From the NCBI GenBank assembly GCA_964404765.1, contig CAYOLL010000107.1, forward strand, positions 1 to 21,009: a DNA stretch of 21,009 nucleotides. Direction: 5' to 3'. The notes beneath the pieces are model-generated. The model was not told where the DNA came from, did not search any database, and saw only the letters and a program-made list of their open reading frames with translations. The translations under genes were made by a program, and so were the position numbers. This DNA is from CAYOLL01 sp964404765 [NCBI: uncultured Gemmatimonadota bacterium]. Lineage in GTDB: Bacteria > 4572-55. Positions 1 to 11,303 of this stretch are shown one piece after another (position 1 is the stretch's first letter; each line of letters starts with the position of its first letter).

Positions 1-28
1 CGGCGCGAATAAATTCGCTACTACGAAC
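1..28. repeat. Short imperfect palindrome, possible dispersed intergenic repeat
   Basis: The first bases contain a near-perfect palindrome around GCGAATAAATTCGC at about 6-19. It has the look of the short intergenic palindromes scattered through many uncultured bacterial genomes, but only one copy is visible here. The rest of 1-90 shows no gene. Low confidence. Confidence 0.25.
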
Positions 29-90
29 CTATAAAAACTTAATTTACAGTGTACTAAGTTACCAGAGGCTATTGAGGGGATACACAAATT

Positions 91-654
91 TCAACTAGCA
101 CAAGTCGTTAGAATCTTATTATGGCCCAATCCCAAATACGCCGCATAGCCAACCGCTTCCAATTGCTGCGCTTTGTCCAGCACACTATCGCGCAGATGGG
201 TCTTATAGGCAGTGATTTTTTGGCGAATGACCGGGTCTGCTGTTCCCAGAATCTGTGCGGCTAACAATCCGGCATTTTGGGCATTGTTGATGGCCACGGT
301 TGCGACCGGCACCCCGCCGGGCATCTGCACAATTGACAGGAGCGAATCCAGCCCGTTCAGCGCAGAAGTCTTGACCGGCACGCCAATAACAGGCAGCGGC
401 GTGATGGCGGCAATCATGCCCGGCAGATGGGCGGCTCCGCCGGCGCCGGCAATAATGACCCGCAATCCGCGTGCTTCGGCATTCCGGGCGTAATCAAACA
501 AGCGCTCCGGTGTGCGGTGGGCCGAAACGATCGTGAGCTCGTAGGCAATCGCAAATGTATCCAGAATTTTGGCGGCTTCCTGCATGATCGGCAGATCCGA
601 ATCACTGCCCATGATAATTCCGACAAGCGCTGAACTGGCTTTAAGTTGCTCCAT
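91..654 (-). CDS. purE: N5-carboxyaminoimidazole ribonucleotide mutase (PurE)
   Basis: Class I PurE, a cytosolic enzyme of de novo purine synthesis that converts N5-CAIR to CAIR. The protein has 187 residues, slightly longer than the usual 160-175. The family signatures are clear: GSDSD at residues 16-20 (nucleotide binding), SAHRTP at 44-49 with the catalytic-region histidine, and the glycine-rich [12 protein letters not shown] at 69-80, followed by the typical [16 protein letters not shown] stretch. The extra length is a C-terminal tail after the last conserved helix. The ATG at 654 has a good ribosome binding site (GGAGGA) four bases upstream. No purK lies next to it within the window; the gene is divergent from the uracil-DNA glycosylase gene. 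Identification is secure. Confidence 0.97.
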   Translation of the reverse strand: MEQLKASSALVGIIMGSDSDLPIMQEAAKILDTFAIAYELTIVSAHRTPERLFDYARNAEARGLRVIIAGAGGAAHLPGMIAAITPLPVIGVPVKTSALNGLDSLLSIVQMPGGVPVATVAINNAQNAGLLAAQILGTADPVIRQKITAYKTHLRDSVLDKAQQLEAVGYAAYLGLGHNKILTTCAS

Positions 655-751
655 TTTCTCCTCCGTTTTAAAAGTGCGTGCCCAAAGACGTTGTCAATAT
701 AAGAGGGCGCTTTGTCCACGCAAACAAAATTCACCGAAATTAAAATACATC

Positions 752-780
752 TTGATATGAAGCATCATCCCATGTAAAAT
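752..780 (+). promoter_or_regulatory. Sigma-70-type promoter for udg-dnaB
   Basis: TTGATA at 752-757 and TAAAAT at 775-780 are separated by exactly 17 bases, each one mismatch from consensus. The predicted transcription start is near 787. This would drive the udg-dnaB operon with a leader of about 75 bases if translation starts at the ATG at 863. Confidence 0.6.
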
Positions 781-862
781 AAAGACACGAGGATTGTGTT
801 GGAAGAATCCGCATTCTGCAAACCGAGACCTGCATTTCGCAATCAAGATATGGAAACCACGG

Positions 863-1690
863 ATGGCTTCACCCGTTACCTACGATACCGCCCGCAAAGC
901 ACTGCTGCAACATCTGACCTGGCAAAAAGAATTTGGCCTGGATGAAGTCTATGTTCCCGGCTTTTCCGCGCAGGATTTTGACCCGACCCGCTGGGGTGTT
1001 AGCAAATCTGCCGCACCGGCGTTGCCAACCCCACCGACTGCCGCACCGGTGGCAAAACTGGAGCCGAAAGTTATTCCAAAAGCTGCGCCTGTGCCGATTT
1101 TAACCGCCACATCCTTGGCGGAGCATCGGCAGCACATCTGCGCTTGTACGCTATGCCCGCTTGGACATAGCCGCAATAATTTTGTTTATGGCGAAGGAAA
1201 CCCAACTGCGAAAATTGTCTTTGTCGGCGAAGCGCCCGGCGAGCAGGAAGATTTACAAGGACGCCCCTTTGTCGGTCCGGCCGGCGAGCTGCTGACGAAG
1301 ATTTTGGCTGCTATTCAATTAACCCGTGAAGATGTTTTTATTTGCAATGTTTTGAAATGTCGCCCGCCGCAAAATCGCGATCCGCAACCCCCGGAAATCG
1401 ACAAATGCGAGCCCTATCTGAAGCAGCAGCTTGAGCTGATTAAGCCGAAGATTATCTGCGCTCTGGGCCGGATCGCCGGCCAGACTTTACTGAAAAAGGC
1501 GTTGTCATTAAGCAGTATGCGCAACAAAACTCACAACTATCAGGGGATTCCTTTATTGATCACTTATCATCCTGCGGCGCTATTGCGCTTTCCAGATTCC
1601 GATCAAACCAAAAAATATAAGCGCGATACCTGGGAAGATATGAAAACCCTGCGAAAAATGTACGATCAAACGATGGCGGAAGTTAAATGA
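863..1690 (+). CDS. Family 4 uracil-DNA glycosylase (Fe-S type)
   Basis: Removes uracil from DNA to start base-excision repair. With the ATG at 863 the protein has 275 residues. A proline/alanine-rich linker covers about residues 50-85, followed by the glycosylase domain. Visible motifs: GEAPG at about 122-126 (catalytic water and uracil pocket) and HPAALLR starting at His236. Cysteines fit the [4Fe-4S] cluster ligands of family 4: a CxxC pair just before the domain and two more in the CRPPQNR...EIDKC region. An in-frame TTG at 794 would add 23 residues but lies only about 7 bases from the predicted transcription start and has a poor ribosome binding site, so I prefer 863. The stop overlaps the dnaB start (ATGA at 1687-1690), pointing to coupled translation. 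Confidence 0.93.
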   Translation: MASPVTYDTARKALLQHLTWQKEFGLDEVYVPGFSAQDFDPTRWGVSKSAAPALPTPPTAAPVAKLEPKVIPKAAPVPILTATSLAEHRQHICACTLCPLGHSRNNFVYGEGNPTAKIVFVGEAPGEQEDLQGRPFVGPAGELLTKILAAIQLTREDVFICNVLKCRPPQNRDPQPPEIDKCEPYLKQQLELIKPKIICALGRIAGQTLLKKALSLSSMRNKTHNYQGIPLLITYHPAALLRFPDSDQTKKYKRDTWEDMKTLRKMYDQTMAEVK

Positions 1691-3045
1691 GTGAAAATAC
1701 CCGCGCCCCGCGCGTCCCACCCCAAAATATCGAGGCCGAGCAGGCCGTTCTTGGCGCTATGATGCTGCAACGCAGCGCTATTGATACTGCTGCGGAAGTT
1801 TTGGAGCCGGAGCTGTTTTATCGCGAAGCCCATACCCGTATTTTTGAAGCCATATTGAGCTTGTACCACCGCAACGAAGCCGCAGATTTGTTGACCGTTT
1901 CTAACGAACTGAAGGCCAAGGGCTGGTTGGACGGCGTTGGCGGCAATATCTATCTGTCCCGCCTGCTGGATTCGATTGACACAACGGCGCATGTAGAATT
2001 TCATGCCAATATCATCCGTGATAAGGCGACGCTGCGCCGCTTAATACAGTTGTCGACCCAGATTGTCCAGCAAAGTTACGAAGAAAGCGAAGAAGTGGGC
2101 GAACTGCTCGATAAAGCCGAGCAAATGATTTTTGAGGTCTCCGAAAAACGGCTGCGCACCGGCTTTATTCCCATGAAAGACGTTTTGAAGGAAACTTTTA
2201 AAGTCATTGAAGAGTACCATCAGAGCGCAAAAAAGAGCAGTATCACCGGCTTATCCACCGGCTTCCGGGATTTGGATGGGAAAACGGCCGGCTTACAAAA
2301 ATCCGACTTGATTATTGTAGCCGGACGGCCGTCCATGGGCAAAACCAGTTTTTGTCTGGACATTGCCCGGCATGTGGGCATTGTCGAGAAAAAAGCGGTC
2401 GGCATCTTCAGCCTGGAAATGTCACGCTGGCAATTGGTGCAGCGCATGTTGTGCTCGGAAGCGAAAGTGGACGCGCACGGCCTGCGCACAGACCGCCTGC
2501 CGGATACGGAGTGGCCCAAGCTGGGTCAGGCAGTGGGCAAACTGGCTTCCGCGCCGATCTTTATTGATGATACCGCTGCGGTCGGCGTACTGGAAATGCG
2601 CGCCAAAGCCCGCCGCTTAAGTGCCATGAGCGATTTGGGCCTGATTATTATCGACTACTTACAGTTAATGGATGGACCGAAGGGCGCGGAAAGCCGGCAG
2701 CAGGAAATTTCCACCATTTCCCGTTCGCTCAAAGCGCTGGCCAAGGAGTTGAATGTGCCGGTCGTGGCATTGTCGCAGCTTTCCCGTGCGGTCGAATCGC
2801 GCGGCGGCGACCATCGCCCGCAGTTGAGCGATTTGCGCGAATCCGGCGCCATTGAACAAGACGCGGATGTAGTGATGTTCATATACCGCGGCGAGCGCTA
2901 TGGCAATGAAGAGGAAGCCGGCATGGCCGAAATTATCATCGGCAAGCAGCGCAACGGCCCGACCGGTGTGGTCAAACTGGCCTTCCTAAGTGAGTACACA
3001 CGTTTTGAAAATCTGGCCGCGCAGGACGACGGCGGGCATTATTAG
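1687..3045 (+). CDS. dnaB: Replicative DNA helicase DnaB
   Basis: Hexameric helicase that unwinds DNA at the replication fork, 452 residues, normal length. The N-terminal DnaB domain starts with PPQNIEAEQAVLGAMM. The linker and RecA-like C-terminal domain follow. Walker A GRPSMGKT is at residues 213-220, then the IFSLEMS motif, Walker B LGLIIIDYLQLM, the ALSQLSR motif and the arginine-finger region near FIYRGERY. The C-terminus IIGKQRNGPTG is typical. No intein interrupts it. It overlaps the upstream glycosylase gene by four bases. Identification is secure. Confidence 0.98.
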   Translation: MSENTRAPRVPPQNIEAEQAVLGAMMLQRSAIDTAAEVLEPELFYREAHTRIFEAILSLYHRNEAADLLTVSNELKAKGWLDGVGGNIYLSRLLDSIDTTAHVEFHANIIRDKATLRRLIQLSTQIVQQSYEESEEVGELLDKAEQMIFEVSEKRLRTGFIPMKDVLKETFKVIEEYHQSAKKSSITGLSTGFRDLDGKTAGLQKSDLIIVAGRPSMGKTSFCLDIARHVGIVEKKAVGIFSLEMSRWQLVQRMLCSEAKVDAHGLRTDRLPDTEWPKLGQAVGKLASAPIFIDDTAAVGVLEMRAKARRLSAMSDLGLIIIDYLQLMDGPKGAESRQQEISTISRSLKALAKELNVPVVALSQLSRAVESRGGDHRPQLSDLRESGAIEQDADVVMFIYRGERYGNEEEAGMAEIIIGKQRNGPTGVVKLAFLSEYTRFENLAAQDDGGHY

Positions 3046-3086
3046 CAGTTGATGGCCAAAGCATTATCGCTATCTTTAGCGAAAGA

Positions 3087-3315
3087 ATGACGATGAGCGG
3101 AACATTTTTGGCGAAAGCGCAGGAAAATCTCAAAGCGGCGGAAGTGTTGTATGAGCACGGCTTGTACAACGCTTGTGCCAATCGTGCGTATTATGCGGCG
3201 TTTCACGCTCGCCGATTATCGTGTCCGTGTGATTTCTTCAAAAGTCGCATCCCGTCAACTGAAAAAGGCGCGGGAGTTTGTCAAATCCGTTATGGAGGTA
3301 CTGCCACATGATTAA
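3087..3315 (+). pseudogene. HEPN-domain gene with internal deletion and frameshift
   Basis: The first 40 residues match the start of the HEPN proteins at 12432-12824 and 16005-16397: a KAQENLKAAEVLY helix, then NACANRAYYAAFHA. At about 3208 the frame changes and the next 35 codons read as the HEPN C-terminus (LADYRVR, then KKAREFVKSVMEVL), ending at TAA 3313-3315. About 50 residues of the middle are missing compared with the intact copies, so this is a deletion that also shifted the frame. HEPN proteins are commonly RNases in toxin-antitoxin and defence systems; this copy should be inactive. The stop still overlaps the start of the partner gene (ATG at 3308), as in intact copies. Confidence 0.8.
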
Positions 3316-3571
3316 CTTTAAGCAGATCGAATTGGGCCGAATGCTTTTCAATAAATTAAAAGTGCGATTTCCGGAGGTTGAGTTTGTCGAAATGGTTGAA
3401 AGCCCAGAAAGTCCGGCGAGTGTGTGGGTCAAAATTGTTGTGCCGGACGACGATGATCGTTATCTGGCTATTAGCGAAGTCGCGGGCAAAATTTCAATTG
3501 ACATTTTGCTTAAACACGGCTACCACATCTTAATCAGCGCATTATCACCTCTGGAGATGCAGCCGGCATAG
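3308..3571 (+). CDS. HEPN-partner protein, likely antitoxin, family not recognised
   Basis: 87 residues from the ATG at 3308, with GGAGG nine bases upstream. It sits in the position where a minimal nucleotidyltransferase normally follows or precedes a HEPN gene, but the classical GS...DxD motif is absent. It is related to the proteins at 12142-12435 and 15725-16018. Shared features are an N-terminal helix, a KxxFPE segment, a strand with SxW(I/V)xI, a PDDD patch, then a helix ending LLxxGY/F. A diverged nucleotidyltransferase fold is possible but unproven. The gene is open although its HEPN neighbour is broken, which suits an antitoxin that can outlive its toxin. Confidence 0.7.
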   Translation: MINFKQIELGRMLFNKLKVRFPEVEFVEMVESPESPASVWVKIVVPDDDDRYLAISEVAGKISIDILLKHGYHILISALSPLEMQPA

Positions 3572-3579
3572 GATAGGAA

Positions 3580-3741
3580 ATGAAACATGCCGAAAAAGGG
3601 GAAGATTTTGGCTACGTCGCTTACTGTCCGGCTATTCCGGGTTGCCACTCGCAGGGGCAGACCCTTGAAGAAATCCTGGAAAATATCAAAGACGCTATTC
3701 GGGGCTGTTTAGACGAATTTTTTGCGCTACTGAACGCATAA
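3580..3741 (+). CDS. HicB-like antitoxin domain, short
   Basis: A 53-residue ORF with AGGATAGGA just upstream. It contains the HicB core GYVAYCPAIPGCHSQGQTLE followed by ENIKDAIRGCLDEF, the pattern of the HicB RNase-H-like antitoxin domain. The N-terminal strand is short and there is no DNA-binding domain. An in-frame TAG six bases before the ATG rules out a longer start. No hicA lies beside it, so it may be an orphan antitoxin or a remnant. Confidence 0.75.
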   Translation: MKHAEKGEDFGYVAYCPAIPGCHSQGQTLEEILENIKDAIRGCLDEFFALLNA

Positions 3742-3763
3742 GAGGAAACGCCGCGAGGCATCC

Positions 3764-5398
3764 ATGAGACATATTGTTTTAATCCTCATCCTATTTCTCT
3801 GCCACGCCGGGCGGGCCGAATCAAAAGACGCCGAGTGCGCTTTTACCCATTTTAGCATGGGCGTCTATTTGAAGGAAGGCCAGGACTATCGCGGCGCGAC
3901 TGCCGAATTTGAGGCGGCGCTTAAGTGTGATCCGCAGTCACTGGATATTCTGCGTCAAATGCAAAGCTGCGCGTTATTAGTCTCCGATACTGACCGCTTG
4001 ACTGATGTTTCCGGAAAGATTTTTGAACTGGACTCTTTAGACGTTGAATCTCTGGTGCATTTAACCAATTATTATTTGACCGAAGATCCGCCCAAAGCCG
4101 AGATTTACCTGAAAAAGCTTGCTGAGATTGAGCCGGCCAATGAACGCTACCTGGCCCAACTCAGTACAATCTACGAAAGCACTGAACATTGGGATGATTT
4201 GCTTCATCTATTGGAAAAATGGGTTCAAGTCGATAGCGCCAATACGCGAATTTTGATTCGTCTTGGCGCGTTGTACTCCGCTAAAGCGGAATATGAACCG
4301 GCGCTGCGTTATTTTGAACAAGCCCATCGGCGGAACACAGCCGAAATCCAGCTTTTTCACGAATGGGCGCGGGTTTATGTCAAAAAAGATGAGAAAGAAA
4401 AAGCCATCCACATCTACGAATTGGCTTTGATCGAAGGGACATACCACGAAGTTTTTGAGCGCAATCTGTTGCGGTTATATCAAATGACAGCCAAGCCGTT
4501 GACGCATGTAGACAGCCTGGTACAGGCGGATTCGACCAACATTTATATAAATCGGCTACAGTTTTTGTATGCCAGCCAGGTTAGTGAATATTCCGTCGCT
4601 ATATCAACGCTGAACCGCTTGATCCGGTTAGATTCCACCAACAGCTATTACTACTATTGCCGAAGCATTTGCTACCAGAATTTAAGCGATTTGCCGGAAG
4701 CGATTGCCTCGATGCGGCAGGCAGCGGCGCGGGAGTCGGAAACTTCATCCTTATGGCTGCATTTAGGAAACTTATGGACGGCGGCCGGGCATCCGGATTC
4801 TGCGTTAATCGCTTTTGAACATGTGACCGCCTATCGTGACTCCAACGCCAACGCCTGGCATTTACTGGGCTTGGCCTACTCCGATTTAAAACAGTGGGAG
4901 CGGGCCATTAACGCTTTTCAAGTTGCGCTCCAAAGCGATTCGACCAACGCAGCAATCTGGTATAGTATGGGTTTAGTGCGGCATGAGCAAAACGATTTCG
5001 AGCAAGCTATTGCGGCGATGCAGTGCGTCCTGGAGTTTGAACCCAATCACGCTCAGGCCAATAACTATGTAGGCTATAGCTGGGCCGACGCCAATATTCA
5101 CTTAGATGACGCGCTTAAGCTGATTGAGACCGCTTTAAAAGTTGAACCTGAAAACGGATTCTACTTAGATAGTCTTGGTTGGGTTTATTATCGTAAAGGC
5201 GACTATTCAAAGGCCGTTGATGTATTAATCAGAGCCGTTGAATTGACCCTGGATTCCACAATTATCGAACATCTGGGGGATACCTACGCCGCTGCACATA
5301 ATTTTGAAAATGCCTGTTTATATTGGCAAATGGCGTTGGAAAAAGACCCCAAAAATCAGACTTTGCAAGCAAAAATCGAAAGCGCCAATAAGAAATAA
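3764..5398 (+). CDS. Secreted or periplasmic TPR-repeat protein
   Basis: 544 residues. A signal peptide is visible: MRHIV, a hydrophobic stretch LILILFLCHAG and a likely cleavage after GRA; there is no convincing lipobox. The rest is a run of about a dozen tetratricopeptide repeats of about 34 residues, with patterns such as AxxxFExAL, AxxxLGxLxxxxGxxxxAL and LGLAYSDLKQWERAINAFQVAL. TPR arrays are protein-interaction scaffolds, here probably outside the cytoplasm. Nothing in the sequence gives the partner. The start at 3764 is supported by the signal peptide; a weak GCGAGG lies upstream. It is followed by the histidine kinase after 118 bases with no strong terminator between. Confidence 0.85.
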   Translation: MRHIVLILILFLCHAGRAESKDAECAFTHFSMGVYLKEGQDYRGATAEFEAALKCDPQSLDILRQMQSCALLVSDTDRLTDVSGKIFELDSLDVESLVHLTNYYLTEDPPKAEIYLKKLAEIEPANERYLAQLSTIYESTEHWDDLLHLLEKWVQVDSANTRILIRLGALYSAKAEYEPALRYFEQAHRRNTAEIQLFHEWARVYVKKDEKEKAIHIYELALIEGTYHEVFERNLLRLYQMTAKPLTHVDSLVQADSTNIYINRLQFLYASQVSEYSVAISTLNRLIRLDSTNSYYYYCRSICYQNLSDLPEAIASMRQAAARESETSSLWLHLGNLWTAAGHPDSALIAFEHVTAYRDSNANAWHLLGLAYSDLKQWERAINAFQVALQSDSTNAAIWYSMGLVRHEQNDFEQAIAAMQCVLEFEPNHAQANNYVGYSWADANIHLDDALKLIETALKVEPENGFYLDSLGWVYYRKGDYSKAVDVLIRAVELTLDSTIIEHLGDTYAAAHNFENACLYWQMALEKDPKNQTLQAKIESANKK

Positions 5399-5516
5399 TC
5401 CGGAGCATTGAAGTATTGGTTTGGCCTGTATCCGCACAGTATACAGAACTCCAAAACTCCATGACTCTCCATACCGTCATATTTGATGTTGTATTTTGTA
5501 ATGATAAGGAACCGGA

Positions 5517-7130
5517 ATGGCCAAAAAGAAAATTGAGGCACACGCTGATGCCTTGCAGCAACGCATCCAAAATTTAGAAACGCTTCTGGAAATATCCGAA
5601 ATCGTCAATTCTACGCTGGACCTGGACGAAATTTTGCAGCAGATCACCCGTCAGGCTGTTAAGGCGCTTAAAGCAACTCGTGCGGTCCTTTTTTTGCATG
5701 AAAAATCGGAGGACGATTTTGTAACTTTAGCCAGCGAGTTTGACGAGCGGGATTTACAGGAGTCAAAAAAGACCGGTCGCTACGAAATGAGCAAGCATTC
5801 CATGAATAAGCAGGTTATGGCGACACTGCAACCTATTCAATTCCATGTTGATGACCCGGCAATTCACTTGGACGGAAAAGTGCGCGCCTCTTTTCAGGAG
5901 TTACAGATACGCTCCGTTTTGATGGTCCCGCTTATTCGCGGCGAACGCGCCTTGGGCCTTTTTGCCGTTGACCAGGCGTATAACGAGCGGGTTTTTACAG
6001 ATGAAGACATTCGGCTGGCTCGGATTTTTGCCAATCAAACGGTCATCGCCATGAAAAATGCCGAGCTTTTCCGCACCCTGCAGGACGAAAAGCGTCAGAT
6101 CGAGGCCGTCATTCAATCTTCCTGGGATGGTATTGTTGTCATTGATCGGCAGGATCAAATTAAGCTAATCAACAACTCATTTGTTACCGCCTTTGGTGTG
6201 GCGCGTGAACATGTGATTGGCAAAAAGCTGCCTGATTTTCTGGCCGAAATCCGCTACACGATGGAAATCGACAAAGCGCCGCGGACGGAGAATGACGCTC
6301 CGCAAAAGTATCGTGTTTACTCGGACGATTCCAACCGCTATTTTCAGGCTGTCCGGTCTTCATTTGCCTTTGATATGATGACGGATACTGGCTCCATTTT
6401 AGTTTTTCGCGATGTTACCTATGAAGAGAATTTGCAGAAAATGCGCGAAGACCTGACCCAAATGGTTGTGCACGATCTCAAAAACCCTCTGGCCGCGACG
6501 ATGGCCTATGTTGAAAGCGTAACCTCAGGTGTTCTGGGCGAAGTTAACCCGCGCCAAAAAGAATTTTTGCAACGGGCCTACAACAATTCCAACTTGCTGC
6601 TGAACATGATCGGCGACATTCTCGATCTTAATCGTGCTGAGGCCAAAGAAGTTTCGCTCAAACTTTGCTTCGATTCCGTCAAGAAAGTGGTCAAAGAGGC
6701 TATTTTCCAATTGGAAAGTGAGCAAACAGCCCGCAAAATCATTGTGCAGGAATTCTTGAGCGATACACCGAATACCGGCTATGACCCGGATATTATTACG
6801 CGGGTGTGTGTTAACCTATTGCACAATGCCTATAAGTTTTCTTCGGCCAACGGGATTGTACAAGTTTTCCTGGAAGCCGATGCGCACAATGTTTATGTTA
6901 AAATCAAGGATCACGGCCCCGGTATTCCGGAAAAATACCATGAAAAGGTGTTTGAAAAGTTTGTTCAGGTCGGTGATTCAGAAATCAAGCATCGCCTTTC
7001 CAGCGGTCTGGGATTGACTTTTTGCAAGATCATGGTTGAAGAGCATAAAGGCAAAGTTTGGGTGGAAAGTGAAGTGGGGAAAGGGAGCACTTTTATTTTT
7101 ACACTACCGATTCTGGAACAAACAGCATAG
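5517..7130 (+). CDS. GAF-PAS sensor histidine kinase
   Basis: 537 residues, no membrane segment, so probably a soluble cytoplasmic sensor. Domains in order: GAF at about 15-175 (ends VPLIRGERALGLFAVDQ), PAS at about 190-300 (starts QIEAVIQSSWDGIVVIDRQDQI), HisKA with the phospho-acceptor His319 in MVVHDLKNPL, and an HATPase domain with N-box NLLHNAYKF near 433, G1 DHGPGIPEK near 465 and G2 SSGLGLTFCKIMVEEHKG. All catalytic boxes look intact. ATG at 5517 has AAGGA upstream. No response regulator is adjacent, so this is an orphan kinase within the window. Confidence 0.95.
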   Translation: MAKKKIEAHADALQQRIQNLETLLEISEIVNSTLDLDEILQQITRQAVKALKATRAVLFLHEKSEDDFVTLASEFDERDLQESKKTGRYEMSKHSMNKQVMATLQPIQFHVDDPAIHLDGKVRASFQELQIRSVLMVPLIRGERALGLFAVDQAYNERVFTDEDIRLARIFANQTVIAMKNAELFRTLQDEKRQIEAVIQSSWDGIVVIDRQDQIKLINNSFVTAFGVAREHVIGKKLPDFLAEIRYTMEIDKAPRTENDAPQKYRVYSDDSNRYFQAVRSSFAFDMMTDTGSILVFRDVTYEENLQKMREDLTQMVVHDLKNPLAATMAYVESVTSGVLGEVNPRQKEFLQRAYNNSNLLLNMIGDILDLNRAEAKEVSLKLCFDSVKKVVKEAIFQLESEQTARKIIVQEFLSDTPNTGYDPDIITRVCVNLLHNAYKFSSANGIVQVFLEADAHNVYVKIKDHGPGIPEKYHEKVFEKFVQVGDSEIKHRLSSGLGLTFCKIMVEEHKGKVWVESEVGKGSTFIFTLPILEQTA

Positions 7131-7430
7131 CCTGTAAATTTTAATCACCTTTTTCTTTGAAAATGTCTGCCTTCTGCGTTTAGGATCATACTACAAAAAA
7201 TGGCGACGACGTTTGACGGAGTAGAAAGCATGAAATATTTCATTAACATTGTCAACACTCTAAACACTCTATAGATAGCATTTTGTATTTTGTACATCAC
7301 GTTAAAAATTCTCAAAACTGCCACCTCGTCACACCTTTCTTCCCTCTTGACATTCCCGCCCCATTTGTGCGAAATTATGGCACGCCCGTCTGCCGCAATG
7401 ACCGGCAAAATCTGGCATTAATCCTGCAAA
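7131..7430. other. Intergenic region without a recognisable gene
   Basis: About 300 AT-rich bases between the kinase stop and the 121-bp repeats. Both strands lack an ORF with family resemblance or a ribosome binding site. A TTGACA at about 7348 has no -10 at the right distance. I see no confident promoter or terminator. Confidence 0.5.
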
Positions 7431-7793
7431 GAATAGAACACAGATTGGACGGGAAAATACGGATAAAAGACGGATCAAAAAATCTTAAAGAAAAAAATCC
7501 GTAAGAATCCGTCTATTACCGTGTCATCCGTGTTCTATTCTGTACACAAAAGAATAGAACACAGGTTGGACGGGAAAATACGGATAAAAGACGGATCAAA
7601 AAATCTTAAAGAAAAAAATCCGTAAGAATCCGTCTATTACCGTGTCATCCGTGTTCTATTCTGTACACAAAAGAATAGAACACAGGTTGGACGGGAAAAT
7701 ACGGATAAAAGACGGATCAAAAAATCTTAAAGAAAAAAATCCGTAAGAATCCGTCTATTACCGTGTCATCCGTGTTCTATTCTGTACACAAAA
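7431..7793. repeat. Three tandem 121-bp palindromic repeats
   Basis: Three head-to-tail copies start at 7431, 7552 and 7673, each exactly 121 bp. Copies 2 and 3 look identical; copy 1 differs at one base (ACAGATTGG against ACAGGTTGG). Each unit is a long imperfect palindrome: AGAATAGAACAC at the left end pairs with GTGTTCTATTCT near the right end (12 perfect pairs). Inside it, the ACGGAT...GACGGAT half pairs with ATCCGTCTATTACCGT. The last copy ends one or two bases before the clpB ribosome binding site, so the clpB transcript must cross or start inside these hairpins. Confidence 0.9.
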
Positions 7794-7804
7794 GGAGGAC
7801 TACA

Positions 7805-10399
<2,595 letters not shown>

Positions 10400-10417
10400 T
10401 ATTTGTTTTATCAGGAT

Positions 10418-10469
10418 AAAATCAGAAAGCCGGAAGAGTGTTTAACACTCTTCCGGCTTTCTGATTTTT
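10418..10469. terminator. Long hairpin terminator after clpB
   Basis: An inverted repeat of about 24 perfect base pairs (arms 10419-10442 and 10444-10467, core AAAGCCGGAAGAGTG) is followed by TTTTT on the plus strand. The minus strand also carries a T run, so it could stop both clpB and the convergent membrane-protein gene. Confidence 0.9.
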
Positions 10470-10488
10470 GGAGACGACTGTGCCTATA

Positions 10489-11073
10489 TCACCTCTCGCC
10501 AGGTATAGTACCCCAGTATCCCACTTTGTCATCAAATTCATAAACTCTATTGCATTTGAGAGCATATTGCCGGTCTTCATTAAAATACTGCCATTTGAGT
10601 GCCATTTCTTCTCGTTCATGAGGGGTCAGAACTTCATTTTTAGCTCGCTTTTCCAATGTAAGCGCCATATCAAGAGTTACACGTGCATGATTAACAAGAC
10701 GGTAAAAATCTTCGTCTGTCATTGTCTCTTGTTTATATTGCCTACTACTTGTACTTGGGGGACTGTAATCTGTTGTCACTTTCTGTGATGCTTTGCTTAT
10801 CATACCTTGAGGAAGTTCAAACCCAAAGATAAGACGCAAAACTAAAACAGTTAGTCCAATTCCTCCGCCAATAGCGCCTCCGATAGCACCATATATGGCG
10901 CATACGGCTGCCGCGGCCACTACAAAAAATGGGGAAAAAAATATACCAACCTTTTGAAGCTCGGGAATAGACCATGTAACAGTATAAATAATCCCCTTAA
11001 TAAGCCCAATTATAAAAAATGGAATGACAAACCACTTTAAAAAAGTAATGTAATCTTCGTTAGAATATTTCAT
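10489..11073 (-). CDS. Small membrane protein, unknown function
   Basis: 194 residues, not recognised. The N-terminal third is membrane-embedded: a helix at about 9-32 (LKWFVIPFFIIGLIKG) and a longer hydrophobic region at about 43-85 containing the glycine-zipper stretch GAIGGAIGGGIG, a pattern that can pack helices into oligomers or pores. The remaining 100 residues are polar and predicted cytoplasmic, with a charged helical region. The gene is AT-richer than its neighbours and lacks a strong ribosome binding site (AAAGG lies rather far upstream). It is convergent with clpB and lies just left of the tail array. It could be an effector of the island, but nothing in the sequence proves it. Confidence 0.6.
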   Translation of the reverse strand: MKYSNEDYITFLKWFVIPFFIIGLIKGIIYTVTWSIPELQKVGIFFSPFFVVAAAAVCAIYGAIGGAIGGGIGLTVLVLRLIFGFELPQGMISKASQKVTTDYSPPSTSSRQYKQETMTDEDFYRLVNHARVTLDMALTLEKRAKNEVLTPHEREEMALKWQYFNEDRQYALKCNRVYEFDDKVGYWGTIPGER

Positions 11074-11177
11074 AGCCAGAAAACCTTTCTTGTCACGTTT
11101 TCAAACATTAATCTGCTGTAACAATTGATAGCAGCTTTTTTTCTACGAGAATAACACGCTAACTCAGTCTTTTCAAT

Positions 11178-11300
11178 TCACATTGCTGATTCCAAGCGGC
11201 CAATGCGTTCATCATGGTCGGCCAGGGCGGCCTCGTGGCGGTCTAAGCGGGCGGTGGGCATGGTGTCTTCCTGTTTCATATCCTGCATGTCTTTAACCAC
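11178..11300 (-). pseudogene. Coiled-coil gene tail, copy 1
   Basis: Forty codons read cleanly as VVKDMQDMKQEDTMPTARLD, continuing to the GRLESAM stop. They match the C-terminus of the complete coiled-coil protein at 17624-18064 nearly residue for residue. The fragment begins four bases after the stop of the MazF-like gene on the same strand. It has no ribosome binding site of its own. Confidence 0.9.
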
Positions 11301-11303
11301 CCA

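Noticed and set aside
7340-7400. Heat-shock (CCCCATTT) or sigma-54 (TGGCACG) promoter for clpB
   Set aside because: The CCCCATTT has no -35 at the right distance, and the GG and GC elements after TGGCACG are one base out of register.
7431-7793. CRISPR array
   Set aside because: The 121-bp units are contiguous without variable spacers and no cas gene is present.
7763-7804. Upstream start for clpB giving 14 extra residues
   Set aside because: That start lies in the palindromic repeat, while the ATG at 7805 has a strong ribosome binding site and gives the normal ClpB N-terminus.
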